The notes under the pieces were generated by a model. The model had not been told where the DNA came from and searched no databases. It saw only the letters and a list, made by a program, of their open reading frames with translations. From Palsa-504 sp963744005 (GTDB lineage Bacteria > Actinomycetota > Actinomycetes > Streptosporangiales > Streptosporangiaceae): 64,000 nt of DNA. The stretch is from contig CAVURU010000002.1 in assembly GCA_963744005.1 (NCBI GenBank), positions 1 through 64,000 on the forward strand. The letters are read 5' to 3'. Shown piece after piece: positions 8,468-16,811 of this stretch; position 1 is the first letter of the stretch; every line of letters begins with the position of its first letter. A program made the position numbers and the translations under genes.

Positions 8468-8537
8468 AATTGCTTCAGAACAATTGCTATGAGGTAATTG
8501 CCTGACGGTAATTGCCTCGGAGAAATGGCTTGGGTTA
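8468..8537. repeat. Direct-repeat array: AATTGC every 14 bases
   Basis: AATTGC occurs at 8468, 8482, 8496 and 8510, exactly 14 bases apart, and a degenerate fifth copy AATGGC falls in phase at 8524. The bases between the cores differ, so the spacing and core are conserved rather than the whole unit. The array ends just before a TTGACA hexamer at 8542. It looks like a cooperative operator or iteron-like binding array controlling the MFS or MarR gene. Confidence 0.7.
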
Positions 8538-8735
8538 AGGGTTGACATCAGGACCGCGACATCCAACAATCCCATTAACGCAGTTGAGATACATCCGGAA
8601 TTGCCCTCGGCCAGGGCCACGTAGCTGCACCTCTACCGGGGTCGTGCAGCTGGAATTCAGATCATCATCGCTATGGGCTACGGCCCGGCACCTTCTATTA
8701 ACGGAAGAGTCCTAGTTCTCGTCCGGCAGTTCCGA

Positions 8736-8765
8736 GCGCCACCGCTGGAGTTCTAGCGGCGGCGC
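8736..8765 (+). promoter_or_regulatory. Leader stem-loop before the MFS gene
   Basis: GCGCC-a-CCGCT pairs with AGCGG-c-GGCGC around the 8-base loop GGAGTTCT, giving an 11-position stem with one mismatch. It lies 16 bases upstream of the AAAGGAG ribosome-binding site (8782-8788) of the MFS gene. There is no T-tract, so it is not a standard terminator; a 5'-leader control element or RNA-stability stem is possible. Confidence 0.4.
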
Positions 8766-8795
8766 AGGCCCGGACGGCGGCAAAGGAGAACGTAA

Positions 8796-10205
8796 ATGGC
8801 ACAAGACACGACGGGAGCCGGCGCCCTCAGCGGCGGCACGATGGTCATCCCCGGCCAGATCGCGGCGCGCATTGACCGGCTGCCCATGAGTTTCATGGCC
8901 TGGGAAATCTGCCTGATCGTACAAGTGGGGTGGGCCAGCGCGGCGGCGACGGACGGGATCGCGCAGCGGCTGTACCCATTCGTCTGGCTGCCCGCCCACG
9001 TGATCACGCACTCCCAGTACAACGTCCTGTACGCGCTGCAGGCCGGGATCAGCATCCTGATCGGCGGGTACCTCCTCGGCTGGCTGGCCGACAAGATCGG
9101 GCGGCGGCCGGCGCTGATCCTCTCGGCCCTGCTGGCCGGGCTGTTCATCTGGCCGTTCGCGTACGTGACGAACTACGGCGCGCTGTTCGCCCTGTCGATC
9201 GCCGACACGCTCGGGTTCGCCGGCTTCCTGGCCATCAACGTCGTGTACATGAGCGAGATCATGGGCCCGAAGGTCCGGCCCCGGGTCATGTCGATCTGCC
9301 AGGCGGTCTGCATCTTCCTGCTCCTGGTCATCCTGTCCGGCCTCATCCCGCATTACATGTTCCCGCACCAGTACCGGCAGTACCTGTGGCTGCTGACCGG
9401 GCTGAACCTGGCCATCGCGGTCCTGCTCTTCTTCCGGATGCCTGAGTCGCCGCGCTGGCTGGAAGCCCGGGAACGCCGCGAGAAGGCCGAGCTGATCGTG
9501 TCGAGAATGGAGGCGCGCGCCAGCCAGAACGGCCGCAAGCCCCTGCCCGACCCCGACCTCACGCCGTACCAGGTGGTGGCCGAGGAGAAGACCAGCTGGC
9601 TGGCGGTGTTCAACAAGCAGTACGTGGTCGTCACGGTCTTCCTGCTCGTCGTGATGGTGCTCGGCTACGGCGGCATCGTCTACGGCGGCGCGAGCCAGGC
9701 CCTGCTGTTCCTGTCGGAGAACCGCGGTTACGACGCCGGCTTCATCTTCGCCATCACGGCCTGGTCGGGAGTGGCCGCCACCGCGGTCTACGTGCTCAAC
9801 GCGTTCATCGGGGAACGATTCGAGCGCAAGTACACCCAGCTGCTGGGCGCCCTGCTGTTCGCGGGCGGCTGGTGGGGCGTCTACGCGGTGCACAACACCG
9901 GCGCGCTGACGTTCTTCTACATCATCGTGCACATCGGCACGGTGCTGTGGCTGTGGAGCATGTACGTCTACATCCCGATCAACTACCCGACCCGGATGCG
10001 GTCGCTGGGCACCGGGTGGACCGACGGCGTCGGCCACCTCGGCGCCTGGGGAGGCGTCCTGATCGCCGGGTCGATCTTCACCGCCACCGCGCCGCTGGGC
10101 TGGCTCGTGTTCATCACCATCCCGTGCGCGATCTTGCCCGCGATCATGATCGCGGTCTTCGGGCAGCGCCAGCGCAGCCGCTCGCTCGAAGAACTGGCCC
10201 GGTAA
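8796..10205 (+). CDS. MFS transporter, sugar/metabolite-porter-like
   Basis: A 469-residue 12-helix membrane carrier. It has the MFS loop GWLADKIGRRPAL after TM2 and PESPRWLEARERREKA at the start of the central cytoplasmic loop, a signature of the sugar-porter/metabolite-H+ symporter branch. Late in the protein is PINYPTRMRSLGTGWTDGVGHLGAWGG. AAAGGAG lies 7 bases before the ATG. It is monocistronic: a strong hairpin follows at 10306. Divergent MarR and the AATTGC array point to ligand-dependent control. The substrate is probably a sugar, organic acid or aromatic acid, but is not resolvable here. Confidence 0.85.
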   Translation: MAQDTTGAGALSGGTMVIPGQIAARIDRLPMSFMAWEICLIVQVGWASAAATDGIAQRLYPFVWLPAHVITHSQYNVLYALQAGISILIGGYLLGWLADKIGRRPALILSALLAGLFIWPFAYVTNYGALFALSIADTLGFAGFLAINVVYMSEIMGPKVRPRVMSICQAVCIFLLLVILSGLIPHYMFPHQYRQYLWLLTGLNLAIAVLLFFRMPESPRWLEARERREKAELIVSRMEARASQNGRKPLPDPDLTPYQVVAEEKTSWLAVFNKQYVVVTVFLLVVMVLGYGGIVYGGASQALLFLSENRGYDAGFIFAITAWSGVAATAVYVLNAFIGERFERKYTQLLGALLFAGGWWGVYAVHNTGALTFFYIIVHIGTVLWLWSMYVYIPINYPTRMRSLGTGWTDGVGHLGAWGGVLIAGSIFTATAPLGWLVFITIPCAILPAIMIAVFGQRQRSRSLEELAR

Positions 10206-10305
10206 CCGCCGGGCCGGCCGGAGCTGGGCCGCCGGCTGCCGCCGCCGGCTTTCCCGAGGTGTCCCGGCGGCCGAGCAGAAGGTCACCGGCGGCCCAGTAG
10301 GAAAC

Positions 10306-10346
10306 AGCCGGCCTCCCGTCAGGAACTCACCTGGCGGGGGCCGGCT
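10306..10346 (+). terminator. Strong hairpin after the MFS gene
   Basis: AGCCGGCC-t-CCCG pairs with CGGG-g-GCCGGCT around an unpaired segment at about 10319-10333, 100 bases downstream of the MFS stop. It lacks a long T-run (CTTC follows), as is common for actinobacterial terminators. The rest of the 306-base gap to the Pit gene holds only a TATAG-like element at 10386 and the short upstream reading frame at 10441. Confidence 0.6.
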
Positions 10347-10440
10347 CTTCGGCCGTTCCGGGCCTTCACCGCGCGCCAGCTCCGCTATAGCTTTGGTTCC
10401 GGGTGGCGCGGCGCCACCGCCTCGCGCCGAGGAGACCCGG

Positions 10441-10515
10441 ATGCCGGAAGACCCGCCCAGCTCGCCGCCGCGGCAGGTGCCTCGCGCAGGTCGCGACCGG
10501 GGTGACCGACCATGA
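10441..10515 (+). CDS. 24-codon upstream reading frame coupled to pit
   Basis: ATG at 10441 has a good ribosome-binding sequence (GAGGAG, 6 bases before). The frame encodes 24 residues rich in Pro and Arg and ends at a TGA that overlaps the pit start codon as ATGA (10512-10515). The sequence matches no known family. The geometry suggests a leader peptide or translational-coupling frame rather than a functional protein, but it could be chance. Confidence 0.4.
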   Translation: MPEDPPSSPPRQVPRAGRDRGDRP

Positions 10516-11480
10516 CGGCCCTGCTCGTGGTCCTGGCGGTCGGATTCGCCTTCGCCATCGGGGCGCACTACACCGGGGCGTGCATGGGCATGCCGCACGC
10601 GCTCGGGGCGGTCACGGCCTGGCGGGCACTGTGGATCATGGCGCCGCTGGCCTTCGCGGGTGCGGCGCTGGCCAGTCACGGCGTGGAGCACACCGTGGGC
10701 AGCGGGCTGACGACCGGACAGCTCACGCTGACCGCGCTGGCCATCGTGATCGGTGTGGCGTTCGCGCTGACCATGGCCTTCAACCGGTCAGCCGTGCCGA
10801 CCTCGACGATCCAGATCCTGGTCTTCACCGTAGTCGGCGTCGGGCTGGCCGCGCGGGCCGGGATCGCCTGGCGGACCATCGGCCTGCTGGCCGCCACCTG
10901 GGCGGCCGCGCCGGTCGCGGCGATCGGCCTCGGTTACCTGCTGACCCGCCTGCTCGACCTGATACCGGCCGTGCACGCATCCTCAGCCCGGGCAGCCGGG
11001 GCGCTGGGGCTGGCGCTGATCGCGGTAGGGGCGGCGGCGTCCTTCACCATGGGAGCCAACGACGTGGCCAACGCGACCGGCTCGCTGGTGGGCGCGGGGC
11101 TGTTCTCGCCGCTGGCGGCGGGGCTCATCGGCGGGGCCGGGATCGCGGCCGGGGTGCTGATCTGGGGTAGGCCGCTGCTGTCCAAGGTGGCCTTCGACAT
11201 CGTCACGGTGGACCGGCCGATGGCCGCCGCGGCGCAGCTGGTCCAGGCCATGGTGGTGCTGGCCGCCGTATCGTTCGGCCTGTTCACCTCCATGAACCAG
11301 GCCCTGGTGGGCGCCATGGCCGGGGCCGGGCTGGCCCGCGGGCAGCACGCGGTCCACGTCTCCAGCCTCTACAGCATCCTGCGCGGCTGGCTGATCGGGC
11401 CCGGAGCGGGAATCACTGCCGGTTTCCTGATCGCCTGCGCCGCGAAAGCCGGAGGCGCGACGCTGCTGACCGCTCAGTGA
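10512..11480 (+). CDS. pit: Inorganic phosphate transporter, PiT family
   Basis: A 322-residue inner-membrane phosphate (metal-phosphate) symporter of the PiT/PHO-4 family. The second family repeat is intact (FTMGANDVANATGSLVGAG, about 180-198), and KVAFDIVTVD and SLYSILRGWLIGPGAG follow. The first repeat, normally another GAND motif, is replaced by FAIGAHYTGACMGMPHALGA. So the internal duplication is asymmetric, as in some short actinobacterial Pit proteins. No phoU-like partner is adjacent. Its ATG overlaps the stop of a short upstream frame. Confidence 0.85.
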   Translation: MTALLVVLAVGFAFAIGAHYTGACMGMPHALGAVTAWRALWIMAPLAFAGAALASHGVEHTVGSGLTTGQLTLTALAIVIGVAFALTMAFNRSAVPTSTIQILVFTVVGVGLAARAGIAWRTIGLLAATWAAAPVAAIGLGYLLTRLLDLIPAVHASSARAAGALGLALIAVGAAASFTMGANDVANATGSLVGAGLFSPLAAGLIGGAGIAAGVLIWGRPLLSKVAFDIVTVDRPMAAAAQLVQAMVVLAAVSFGLFTSMNQALVGAMAGAGLARGQHAVHVSSLYSILRGWLIGPGAGITAGFLIACAAKAGGATLLTAQ

Positions 11481-11494
11481 CCTGCGGGCGGCCG

Positions 11495-11510
11495 TACCAT
11501 TCGGAGAGTG
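11495..11510 (+). promoter_or_regulatory. Leaderless promoter of mycothione reductase
   Basis: TACCAT (11495-11500) matches the actinobacterial -10 pattern TANNNT and is followed by 7 bases and then GTG 11508. This places the transcription start at or next to the start codon. The nearby GGAG is only one base from GTG, too close to serve as a ribosome-binding site. Confidence 0.5.
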
Positions 11511-12887
11511 CCGCACTTCTCGCTCGTCGTCATCGGTTCGGGCTCGGGCAACGTCGTCGCCGCCAAGGGCTCAGCGCTGGGCCCGGTCGCGCTGATCGAG
11601 TCCGGCGCCTTCGGCGGCACCTGCATCAACCGGGGCTGCATCCCGAGCAAGATGCTGATCCACACGGCCGACGTCGCGACCCAGGTCCGCGGGGCGCCCA
11701 GGTTCGGGATCGAAGCCAAGCTGACCGGCGTGGACTGGCCCGCCATCCGCGACCGGGTCTTCACCAAGACGGACGGGGTCTCCGCCGCCGGCCGCCGGCA
11801 CCAGGCCGAGTCGGACTCGGTGACGCTGATCGAGAGCCGGGCCCGCTTCACCGGGCCGCGCGAGCTGGAAGTCGAGGACGGGACCAGGATCACCGCCGAC
11901 CGGATCGTGCTGGCCACCGGCGCGCACCCGGTGATCCCGCCGCCCATCACCGAGTCCGGCGTCAGCTACCACACCTCCGACACGGTCATGCGGCTGGATG
12001 AGCTGCCCGCGAGCATGGTCATCGTGGGCGGCGGCTACATCGCCGCGGAGCTGGCCCACCTGTTCTCCAGCCTGGGCGTCACGATCCGCATCGTGAATCA
12101 GGCGGACGCGCTGCTGGACACCTTCGACCCGGAGGTCTCCGGCCGGTTCACCGCGCTGGCCATGGACCGGTGGGACGTTCACCTGTCGGCTGAGGTCACC
12201 GGCGCACGCCAGCGCGGCGGACTGGTGGAGGTGGAGATGGCCGGCGGGCCGCCGGTCGCGGGTGAGCTACTGCTGGTGGCGGCGGGCCGCAAGCCCGACA
12301 CCGCGGACCTGGACCTGGACCGGGCGGGTGTCCGGCTGCGCGAGGACGGACGGATCGAGGTCGATGAGTACGGCCGGACGACGGCCGACGGGATCTGGTC
12401 CATGGGCGACGCGAGCACGCCGTACCCGCTCAAGCACGTGGCCAACGCCGAGGCCCGCACCCTGGTGCACAACCTGCTCTCCCCCGGCGACCTGCGCCCC
12501 TATCCGCACGACTGGGTGCCTGCCGCGGTGTTCACCGCACCGCAGATCGCCACCGTCGGCGCCCGGGAGCAAGACCTTGATCCCGAACGGCCCTCCGTGC
12601 ACGCCGTCCAGGAATACTCCGACGTGGCTTACGGCTGGGCCCTGCAGGATACGACCGGCTTCTGCAAGCTGTACGCCGACGCCGCGACCGGCATGCTGCT
12701 CGGCGCGCACATCATGGGCGAGGATGCGTCCCTGCTCATCCAGCCGCTGGTCCAGGCGGCCGCCACCGGGCAGACACTGACCGACCTGGCCCGGGGCCAG
12801 TACTGGATCCATCCGGCGCTGACCGAGGTCGTGGAGAACGCCCTGCTCAAGCTCCATCTGGATCACCTCGGCGGCCCGGCCCGCTGA
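11508..12887 (+). CDS. mtr: Mycothione reductase
   Basis: A flavoprotein disulfide reductase that returns oxidised mycothiol to the thiol form using NADPH, in the cytosol. At 459 residues it has the family length. FAD loop VVIGSGSGNV, redox disulfide Cys39/Cys44 in GGTCINRGCIPSK, NADPH loop IVGGGYIAAELAHLF, the second FAD segment IWSMGDAS and the C-terminal YWIHPALTEVVENALL (catalytic His) are all present. RPVIPP-type and YHTSDTVMRLDELP stretches match mycobacterial Mtr better than lipoamide dehydrogenase. Its TGA is followed one base later by the stop of the convergent PP2C gene. Confidence 0.92.
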   Translation: MPHFSLVVIGSGSGNVVAAKGSALGPVALIESGAFGGTCINRGCIPSKMLIHTADVATQVRGAPRFGIEAKLTGVDWPAIRDRVFTKTDGVSAAGRRHQAESDSVTLIESRARFTGPRELEVEDGTRITADRIVLATGAHPVIPPPITESGVSYHTSDTVMRLDELPASMVIVGGGYIAAELAHLFSSLGVTIRIVNQADALLDTFDPEVSGRFTALAMDRWDVHLSAEVTGARQRGGLVEVEMAGGPPVAGELLLVAAGRKPDTADLDLDRAGVRLREDGRIEVDEYGRTTADGIWSMGDASTPYPLKHVANAEARTLVHNLLSPGDLRPYPHDWVPAAVFTAPQIATVGAREQDLDPERPSVHAVQEYSDVAYGWALQDTTGFCKLYADAATGMLLGAHIMGEDASLLIQPLVQAAATGQTLTDLARGQYWIHPALTEVVENALLKLHLDHLGGPAR

Positions 12888-12888
12888 G

Positions 12889-14820
12889 TCAGGCCCGGGG
12901 GACGCGGACGGCGAGCAGGGCGATGTCGTCGGTCTCGGTGCGCACCGTCTCATCGGCGAGCTGGCGGAGCAGGTCCGGCAGGGGCTGGCTGGCCGGCGCG
13001 GCGGCCAGGGCGGCAGCAAGCTCGCCGATGGCGATGTCGATGTCCTCCCCGCGCCGTTCGATCAGGCCGTCGGTGAACAGCAGCAGGGTGTCGCCGGGGG
13101 CCAGCGTACGCAGCCGGTCGGTGCGGTGGAGGCCGGAAACACCGGGCCACAGCAGCGGGTCATGATCTGCGAGCCGCTCGGTACGGCCGTCCCGGTGACT
13201 GAGCAGCAGCGGCGGATGCCCGGCGTTGGTCCAGGTCAGCTGCCACTGGCTGGCGGCGGCAGGATGAAGGTGACCGTGGATGAGGGTGCCGGACAGGTCA
13301 AAGCCGAGGGTGGCGCTGGCCAGCTCCACGGCCGTCACCGCGCTGGCCGGGCCGCGCCGGTCGCTGTAGTCGGCCTGGCGCAGCATGCTGCGGACCTGGC
13401 CCATGACGGTGGCGGCGCGCAGGTCGTGGCCGGTGATGTCCCCGACCGTGATGGCCAGCGACGCCGGGTGCCCGGCGCCCGGGCCGGCCAGATCGCCTGG
13501 CCGGCGGGCCAGCGGGTAGGCGTCGTACCAGTCGCCGCCGACCAGTTCCTCGGCGTCGGCCGGGCGGTAGAGGCCGGCCAGATCCAGGCCCGGGACCTCG
13601 GGCAGGTCGGTGAGCAGGGCCTGCTGCATCTGACGGGCGACACTGACCCGGTCGTCCAGGTGCAGGGCGCGCTCGACGGCCCGGGCCGTGTAGCCGCCGA
13701 TCGCGATCAGGACGGCCCGCTCGGTCACGTCGATCCGATGCGGAGTGGGCCAGCCCAGGATCAGGGCGCCCAGCACGCCGCGGGCGCCGGGAAGCGGGAT
13801 GTAGACCGCGAACTGAAGGACTTCAGCGTCGTGGCCTGCGGATTCTTCCTGGCCGTGCAGCGTTTCCACGGTGGACAGGTCGTGGCTGACGACCAGCTGG
13901 CCGGTCCGGACGGCCCTGGCGCTGGGCAGATCGCTGTCCAGCCGGACGACGGCCCGGAGATGCTCGTGGACGTAGGTGATCTCCGGGTCGGGGACCCGCC
14001 GCAACTGCTGGCCGTCCCGCAGGACCAGCCCGACATAGGCGGGCTTCAGGTCGCCGCTGACCAGGTCCCGGACCCGGCGCCGGACCCGGCGCCGGACCTC
14101 GACCAGGCCGGAGGTGTCGGCCAGGTCCTCCGCCGCCCGGAGCATCAGTTCCGAGCGCTCCAGCGCGACCTGGGCCTGCGCCGCGTACGCCTGCACCTGC
14201 TGACGGGAGCCTTCCGCCATCTGCCGGGCCGCCTCGGTCTCGGCCAGGGCCCGTTCGGCGTACCGGGAGACGATCCGCAGCCGCAGCTCCGCGCTGCAGG
14301 CCGCCGCGAGGTCGGCCAGGTCGGTGAGCTCGCGTTCGGACCAGGCCCGGGGCCGCTCGTCGATCGCGCACAACGACCCCAGCACGTGCCCGCGGCCGTC
14401 GGTCAACGGCATGCCCGCGTAGGCCACGACGCCAAGGTCGCTGATGGCCATGCTGGCACACGTCTGCTCGTCCTGGCGCGCGTCGGGCAGGATCAGCGGC
14501 CGGCCGCTGACGGTCACGTGCTGGCACAGCGAATGCGACAGCGGTGTCTGGCGGCTGGTCGCCCATGGCTCGACCAGGCCCACCATCCCGGGAAACACTT
14601 GCCGATCGGCTTCGACCAGCGAGACCAGCGCGACCGGCACGGACAGGATGCGGGTCACCAGCCGGGCGAACCGCTCCATCCCCTCATCGGCCGCAGCCGT
14701 CAGTCCGACCTGGCGCAGCACCGCCAGCCGTTCGGCCGAGGACAGTGCTTCCGCGCCTGCGCTCGCCGGGTCCGGACCATCCCCGTATCCCGCCAACCGA
14801 TCATCCATCCCGTGCATCAC
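12889..14820 (-). CDS. GAF-GAF-SpoIIE/PP2C serine phosphatase
   Basis: A 643-residue cytosolic sensor phosphatase. It has a GAF domain (about 45-190, ending LGSLCAIDERPRAWSERE), a coiled-coil link (about 195-250), a second GAF-like domain (about 250-385) and a PP2C/SpoIIE domain (about 400-640). Metal-binding motifs are all present: LVGGDWYDAY, ITVGDITGHDL, NAGHPPLLL, TDGLIERR and TETDDIALLAV. Such enzymes dephosphorylate STAS antagonists to free sigma-B-type factors. A Cys/His-rich stretch in the first GAF (SLCQHV) is standard. A 12-base tandem repeat (about 14065-14100) encodes RRRVRRRV in the linker. Likely partners: the STAS proteins at 36.2 and 38.8 kb. Confidence 0.9.
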   Translation of the reverse strand: MMHGMDDRLAGYGDGPDPASAGAEALSSAERLAVLRQVGLTAAADEGMERFARLVTRILSVPVALVSLVEADRQVFPGMVGLVEPWATSRQTPLSHSLCQHVTVSGRPLILPDARQDEQTCASMAISDLGVVAYAGMPLTDGRGHVLGSLCAIDERPRAWSERELTDLADLAAACSAELRLRIVSRYAERALAETEAARQMAEGSRQQVQAYAAQAQVALERSELMLRAAEDLADTSGLVEVRRRVRRRVRDLVSGDLKPAYVGLVLRDGQQLRRVPDPEITYVHEHLRAVVRLDSDLPSARAVRTGQLVVSHDLSTVETLHGQEESAGHDAEVLQFAVYIPLPGARGVLGALILGWPTPHRIDVTERAVLIAIGGYTARAVERALHLDDRVSVARQMQQALLTDLPEVPGLDLAGLYRPADAEELVGGDWYDAYPLARRPGDLAGPGAGHPASLAITVGDITGHDLRAATVMGQVRSMLRQADYSDRRGPASAVTAVELASATLGFDLSGTLIHGHLHPAAASQWQLTWTNAGHPPLLLSHRDGRTERLADHDPLLWPGVSGLHRTDRLRTLAPGDTLLLFTDGLIERRGEDIDIAIGELAAALAAAPASQPLPDLLRQLADETVRTETDDIALLAVRVPRA

Positions 14821-14883
14821 CAGCGTTAACGTCGCCGCAGGTCAAGGTGCCCGGCGACGCATCAGGATACCCGGCGGCCGGAC

Positions 14884-15276
14884 CTAGGCCGGACGGGGCG
14901 CGAAGACGCGGAAGCGGTTGCCGTCCGGATCGCGCAGGTCGATCCAGCGGGCTCCGTCCTGCTCGAACTGGCCCAGGCGGGTGGCGCCGAGCTTCTCGGC
15001 GCGGTCGGCCAGGACGGCCCAGCCCTCGTTGTCGTCGATGGCGACGTCGAGGCCGATCGCGCCGGTCGGCCGGCCGCGATCTGGCCTGCGCTCGAACATC
15101 CAGGTCACCGGGCCCACCTGGTGATCGAAGTCGAGCATGACCAGGTCACCAGATCCGGTGTCCGTCACCGGCAGCTCCATCAGCTCGGCCCAGAACGACG
15201 CCAGCCGGCGCGGGTTCGGGCTTCTGAAGGAGTACATGCCGACAACCGGCCTCTTTGTCCCATTTCCAGCTCCCAT
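14884..15276 (-). CDS. VOC (glyoxalase/bleomycin-resistance) superfamily protein
   Basis: A 130-residue vicinal-oxygen-chelate fold protein: FRSPNPRRLASFWAELMELPV starts the first beta-alpha module, and WIDLRDPDGNRFRVFAPRP is the classic C-terminal strand pair. I start at ATG 15276. Upstream codons in frame have no family similarity, and a closer start at MYSFRSP is possible. It is divergent from sigma factor no. 1, with 136 bases between them. Role unknown; such proteins bind metals and small molecules in detoxification or resistance. Confidence 0.82.
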   Translation of the reverse strand: MGAGNGTKRPVVGMYSFRSPNPRRLASFWAELMELPVTDTGSGDLVMLDFDHQVGPVTWMFERRPDRGRPTGAIGLDVAIDDNEGWAVLADRAEKLGATRLGQFEQDGARWIDLRDPDGNRFRVFAPRPA

Positions 15277-15412
15277 GCCACACTCGCTTCCCGGGTCCGG
15301 GCCACCGAAACAGAGCTCGCAGGCCCGGGCAGGGGTTACGTTAGGAACGCGCCCGCCGGGGCAGGGTTCGTGGATATCTGAAATCCCGCGGAAAGGTATT
15401 GAGGAATTCGCC

Positions 15413-16189
15413 GTGCTTTCGCGTTCTGACCTGGATGCGCTGGCGGACAACGTGCTCTTGGACCGCCTGCACGAGCTGCCACGGGACAGCGCTGAGCACG
15501 AGGAGATCTGCGCCGTCCTGGTCACCCGGTACGCCGGCCTGGTCCGGTCCTGCGTGCGGCCCTACCGCCGCAGCCCGGAGTCGGCGGAAGATCTCCAGCA
15601 GGTCGCCTACGTCGGCCTGCTCAAGGCCATCAACAACTTCGATCCCAGCCTGGGCGACAACCTGACCGCATACGCCATGCCGACCATCACGGGCGAGCTG
15701 AAGAAGTACTTCCGCGACAAGCGCTGGCAGATCAGGGTACGGCGCAACATCCAGGAACTGCTGCTGGAGATGCGGGCGGCCGAGGACGACCTGACCCAGG
15801 AGCTCGGCCATGCGCCCGGCGACGGCGAGCTGGCCCGCCGTCTGGGCGTCAGCGAAGAAGACATCCTGCAGGCCCGCGAGGCCAGCCAGGCGTTCAGTGC
15901 CTACTCGCTGGACGCCCCGCTGTCCGACGGCGAGGATCCCGCCGTGCTGGCCGACGTCCTGGGTGAGGACGACACCGCCCTGGCCCACGCCATCGACATC
16001 GACGCCGTCAACGCCCACCTGGACGAGCTGCCCACCCGGGAGCAACGCATCTTGATCCTGCGCTTCTACGGCAACCTGACCCAGACCCAGATCGCGGCCA
16101 AGCTCGGCATCTCCCAGATGCACGTCTCCCGGCTGCTCGATCACGCCCTGACCTACCTCCGGGACCGGATCAACAGCGAGCTGGACTAG
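15413..16189 (+). CDS. RNA polymerase sigma factor, SigB/SigF/SigG family (paralogue 1)
   Basis: A 258-residue sigma-70 group 3 factor. Region 2 has LVRSCVRPYRRSPESAEDLQQVAYVGLLKAINNFDP, region 3 AYAMPTITGELKKYFRDKRWQIRVRR, and region 4 LPTREQRILILRFYGNLTQTQIAAKLGISQMHVSRLL. I start it at GTG 15413 because GAGGAA lies 6 bases upstream and the two paralogues begin at the same place. It shares long identical stretches with the factors at 27635 and 36573. Unlike those, it has no STAS gene or stub in front. Its TAG overlaps the stop of the convergent TetR gene (CTAG, 16186-16189). Confidence 0.93.
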   Translation: MLSRSDLDALADNVLLDRLHELPRDSAEHEEICAVLVTRYAGLVRSCVRPYRRSPESAEDLQQVAYVGLLKAINNFDPSLGDNLTAYAMPTITGELKKYFRDKRWQIRVRRNIQELLLEMRAAEDDLTQELGHAPGDGELARRLGVSEEDILQAREASQAFSAYSLDAPLSDGEDPAVLADVLGEDDTALAHAIDIDAVNAHLDELPTREQRILILRFYGNLTQTQIAAKLGISQMHVSRLLDHALTYLRDRINSELD

Positions 16190-16805
16190 GCCGGCGCGCG
16201 CAGGATCGCGGCCGAGACCTGGGCCAGCGCCCACTCGTTGCAGCGCTCCAGCGACCAGCCGAACACCTCACGGGCCCGGAGCAGGCCGTCGATGCCGTAG
16301 TAGTAGGTGATGACCGGCTGGCCAGCCGGGCATCGACGCCGTCCCGCAGGGCGCCGAGTTCCTCGAGGTGACGGCAGATCGCGGCCAGGTTGCGGTTGTG
16401 CCGCCGCTGGGCGGCGGCGAGGACCGAGGCGGACTCCTCGTCGTGCGGCGCGACTTCGATCACCACCTTGATGACATCGCCCCACTGCCTGGTGATCTGG
16501 AGGTAGGCCGCGCTCAGGGTCCGGACCAGGAGGGCGGGGTCAGCGGCAGCCAGCGATTCAGAGTATGACTCGACCACGGCCGGCGTCTGCGTCCAGCTGT
16601 CCATCAGCGACCGCAGCAGGCCCTGCTTGCCGCCGCACTGCGCGTAGACCGTCGCGGGCGAGACGCGGCTCAGCTTGGCGATCTGATCGACCTTGGTCTG
16701 GAAGAAGCCGTTCTCGGCGAACAGGCGGCGCGCGGCGGCGATCACCGCGGCGCGGGTCTGGTCGGGGTACTCCTCGCGACGAGGCCGGTCAGCTGGTCTG
16801 GTCAT
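16186..16805 (-). pseudogene. TetR-family regulator, frameshifted near the C-terminus
   Basis: The N-terminal HTH is clear: TRAAVIAAARRLFAENGFFQTKVDQIAKLSRVSPATVYAQCGGKQGLL. The original frame holds to about LRDGVDARLA and then loses similarity. The C-terminal ligand-domain helix, ITYYYGIDGLLRAREVFGWSLERCNEWALAQ, continues in another frame and stops at 16186. One base is missing near 16317-16330. Its start codon (16805) directly abuts a truncated hydrolase, so its original promoter region has been lost. It may be inactive, or the indel may be a sequencing error; the promoter loss favours decay. Confidence 0.75.
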
Positions 16806-16811
16806 GGCCAC

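Larger units (their letters stand above)
8264..8795. other. 532-bp divergent regulatory region between MarR and MFS genes
   Basis: No convincing gene is seen on either strand. The middle (about 8430-8600) is far more AT-rich than the rest of the window. From left to right it holds the MarR palindrome (8297), a 14-base-period AATTGC array (8468-8537), a TTGACA -35-like hexamer (8542-8547) with only a weak -10 (AACAAT, 8565-8570), an inverted repeat AGCTGCAC/GTGCAGCT (8623-8630 and 8644-8651), and a stem-loop (8736-8765) just before the MFS ribosome-binding site. This suggests a long structured 5' leader. Confidence 0.6.

Noticed and set aside
8623..8651. AGCTGCAC/GTGCAGCT inverted repeat as an intrinsic terminator
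   Set aside because: No T-tract, and it lies upstream of the MFS gene rather than after a gene. Listed only as part of the leader region.
8712..10691. A 659-codon open frame on the minus strand
   Set aside because: It lies antisense to the well-supported MFS gene. Its composition (Arg, Asp, Gln, Pro, Gly) is the usual shadow of a GC-rich gene in the opposite frame, with no domain-like sequence.
13126..14829. A 567-codon open frame on the plus strand
   Set aside because: Complement of the GAF-PP2C phosphatase gene, whose motifs are all intact on the minus strand.
14867..14872. GGGTAT on the minus strand upstream of the GAF-PP2C gene as a sigma-B -10
   Set aside because: No GTTT-like -35 lies 13-17 bases upstream; the match of six bases alone is weak.
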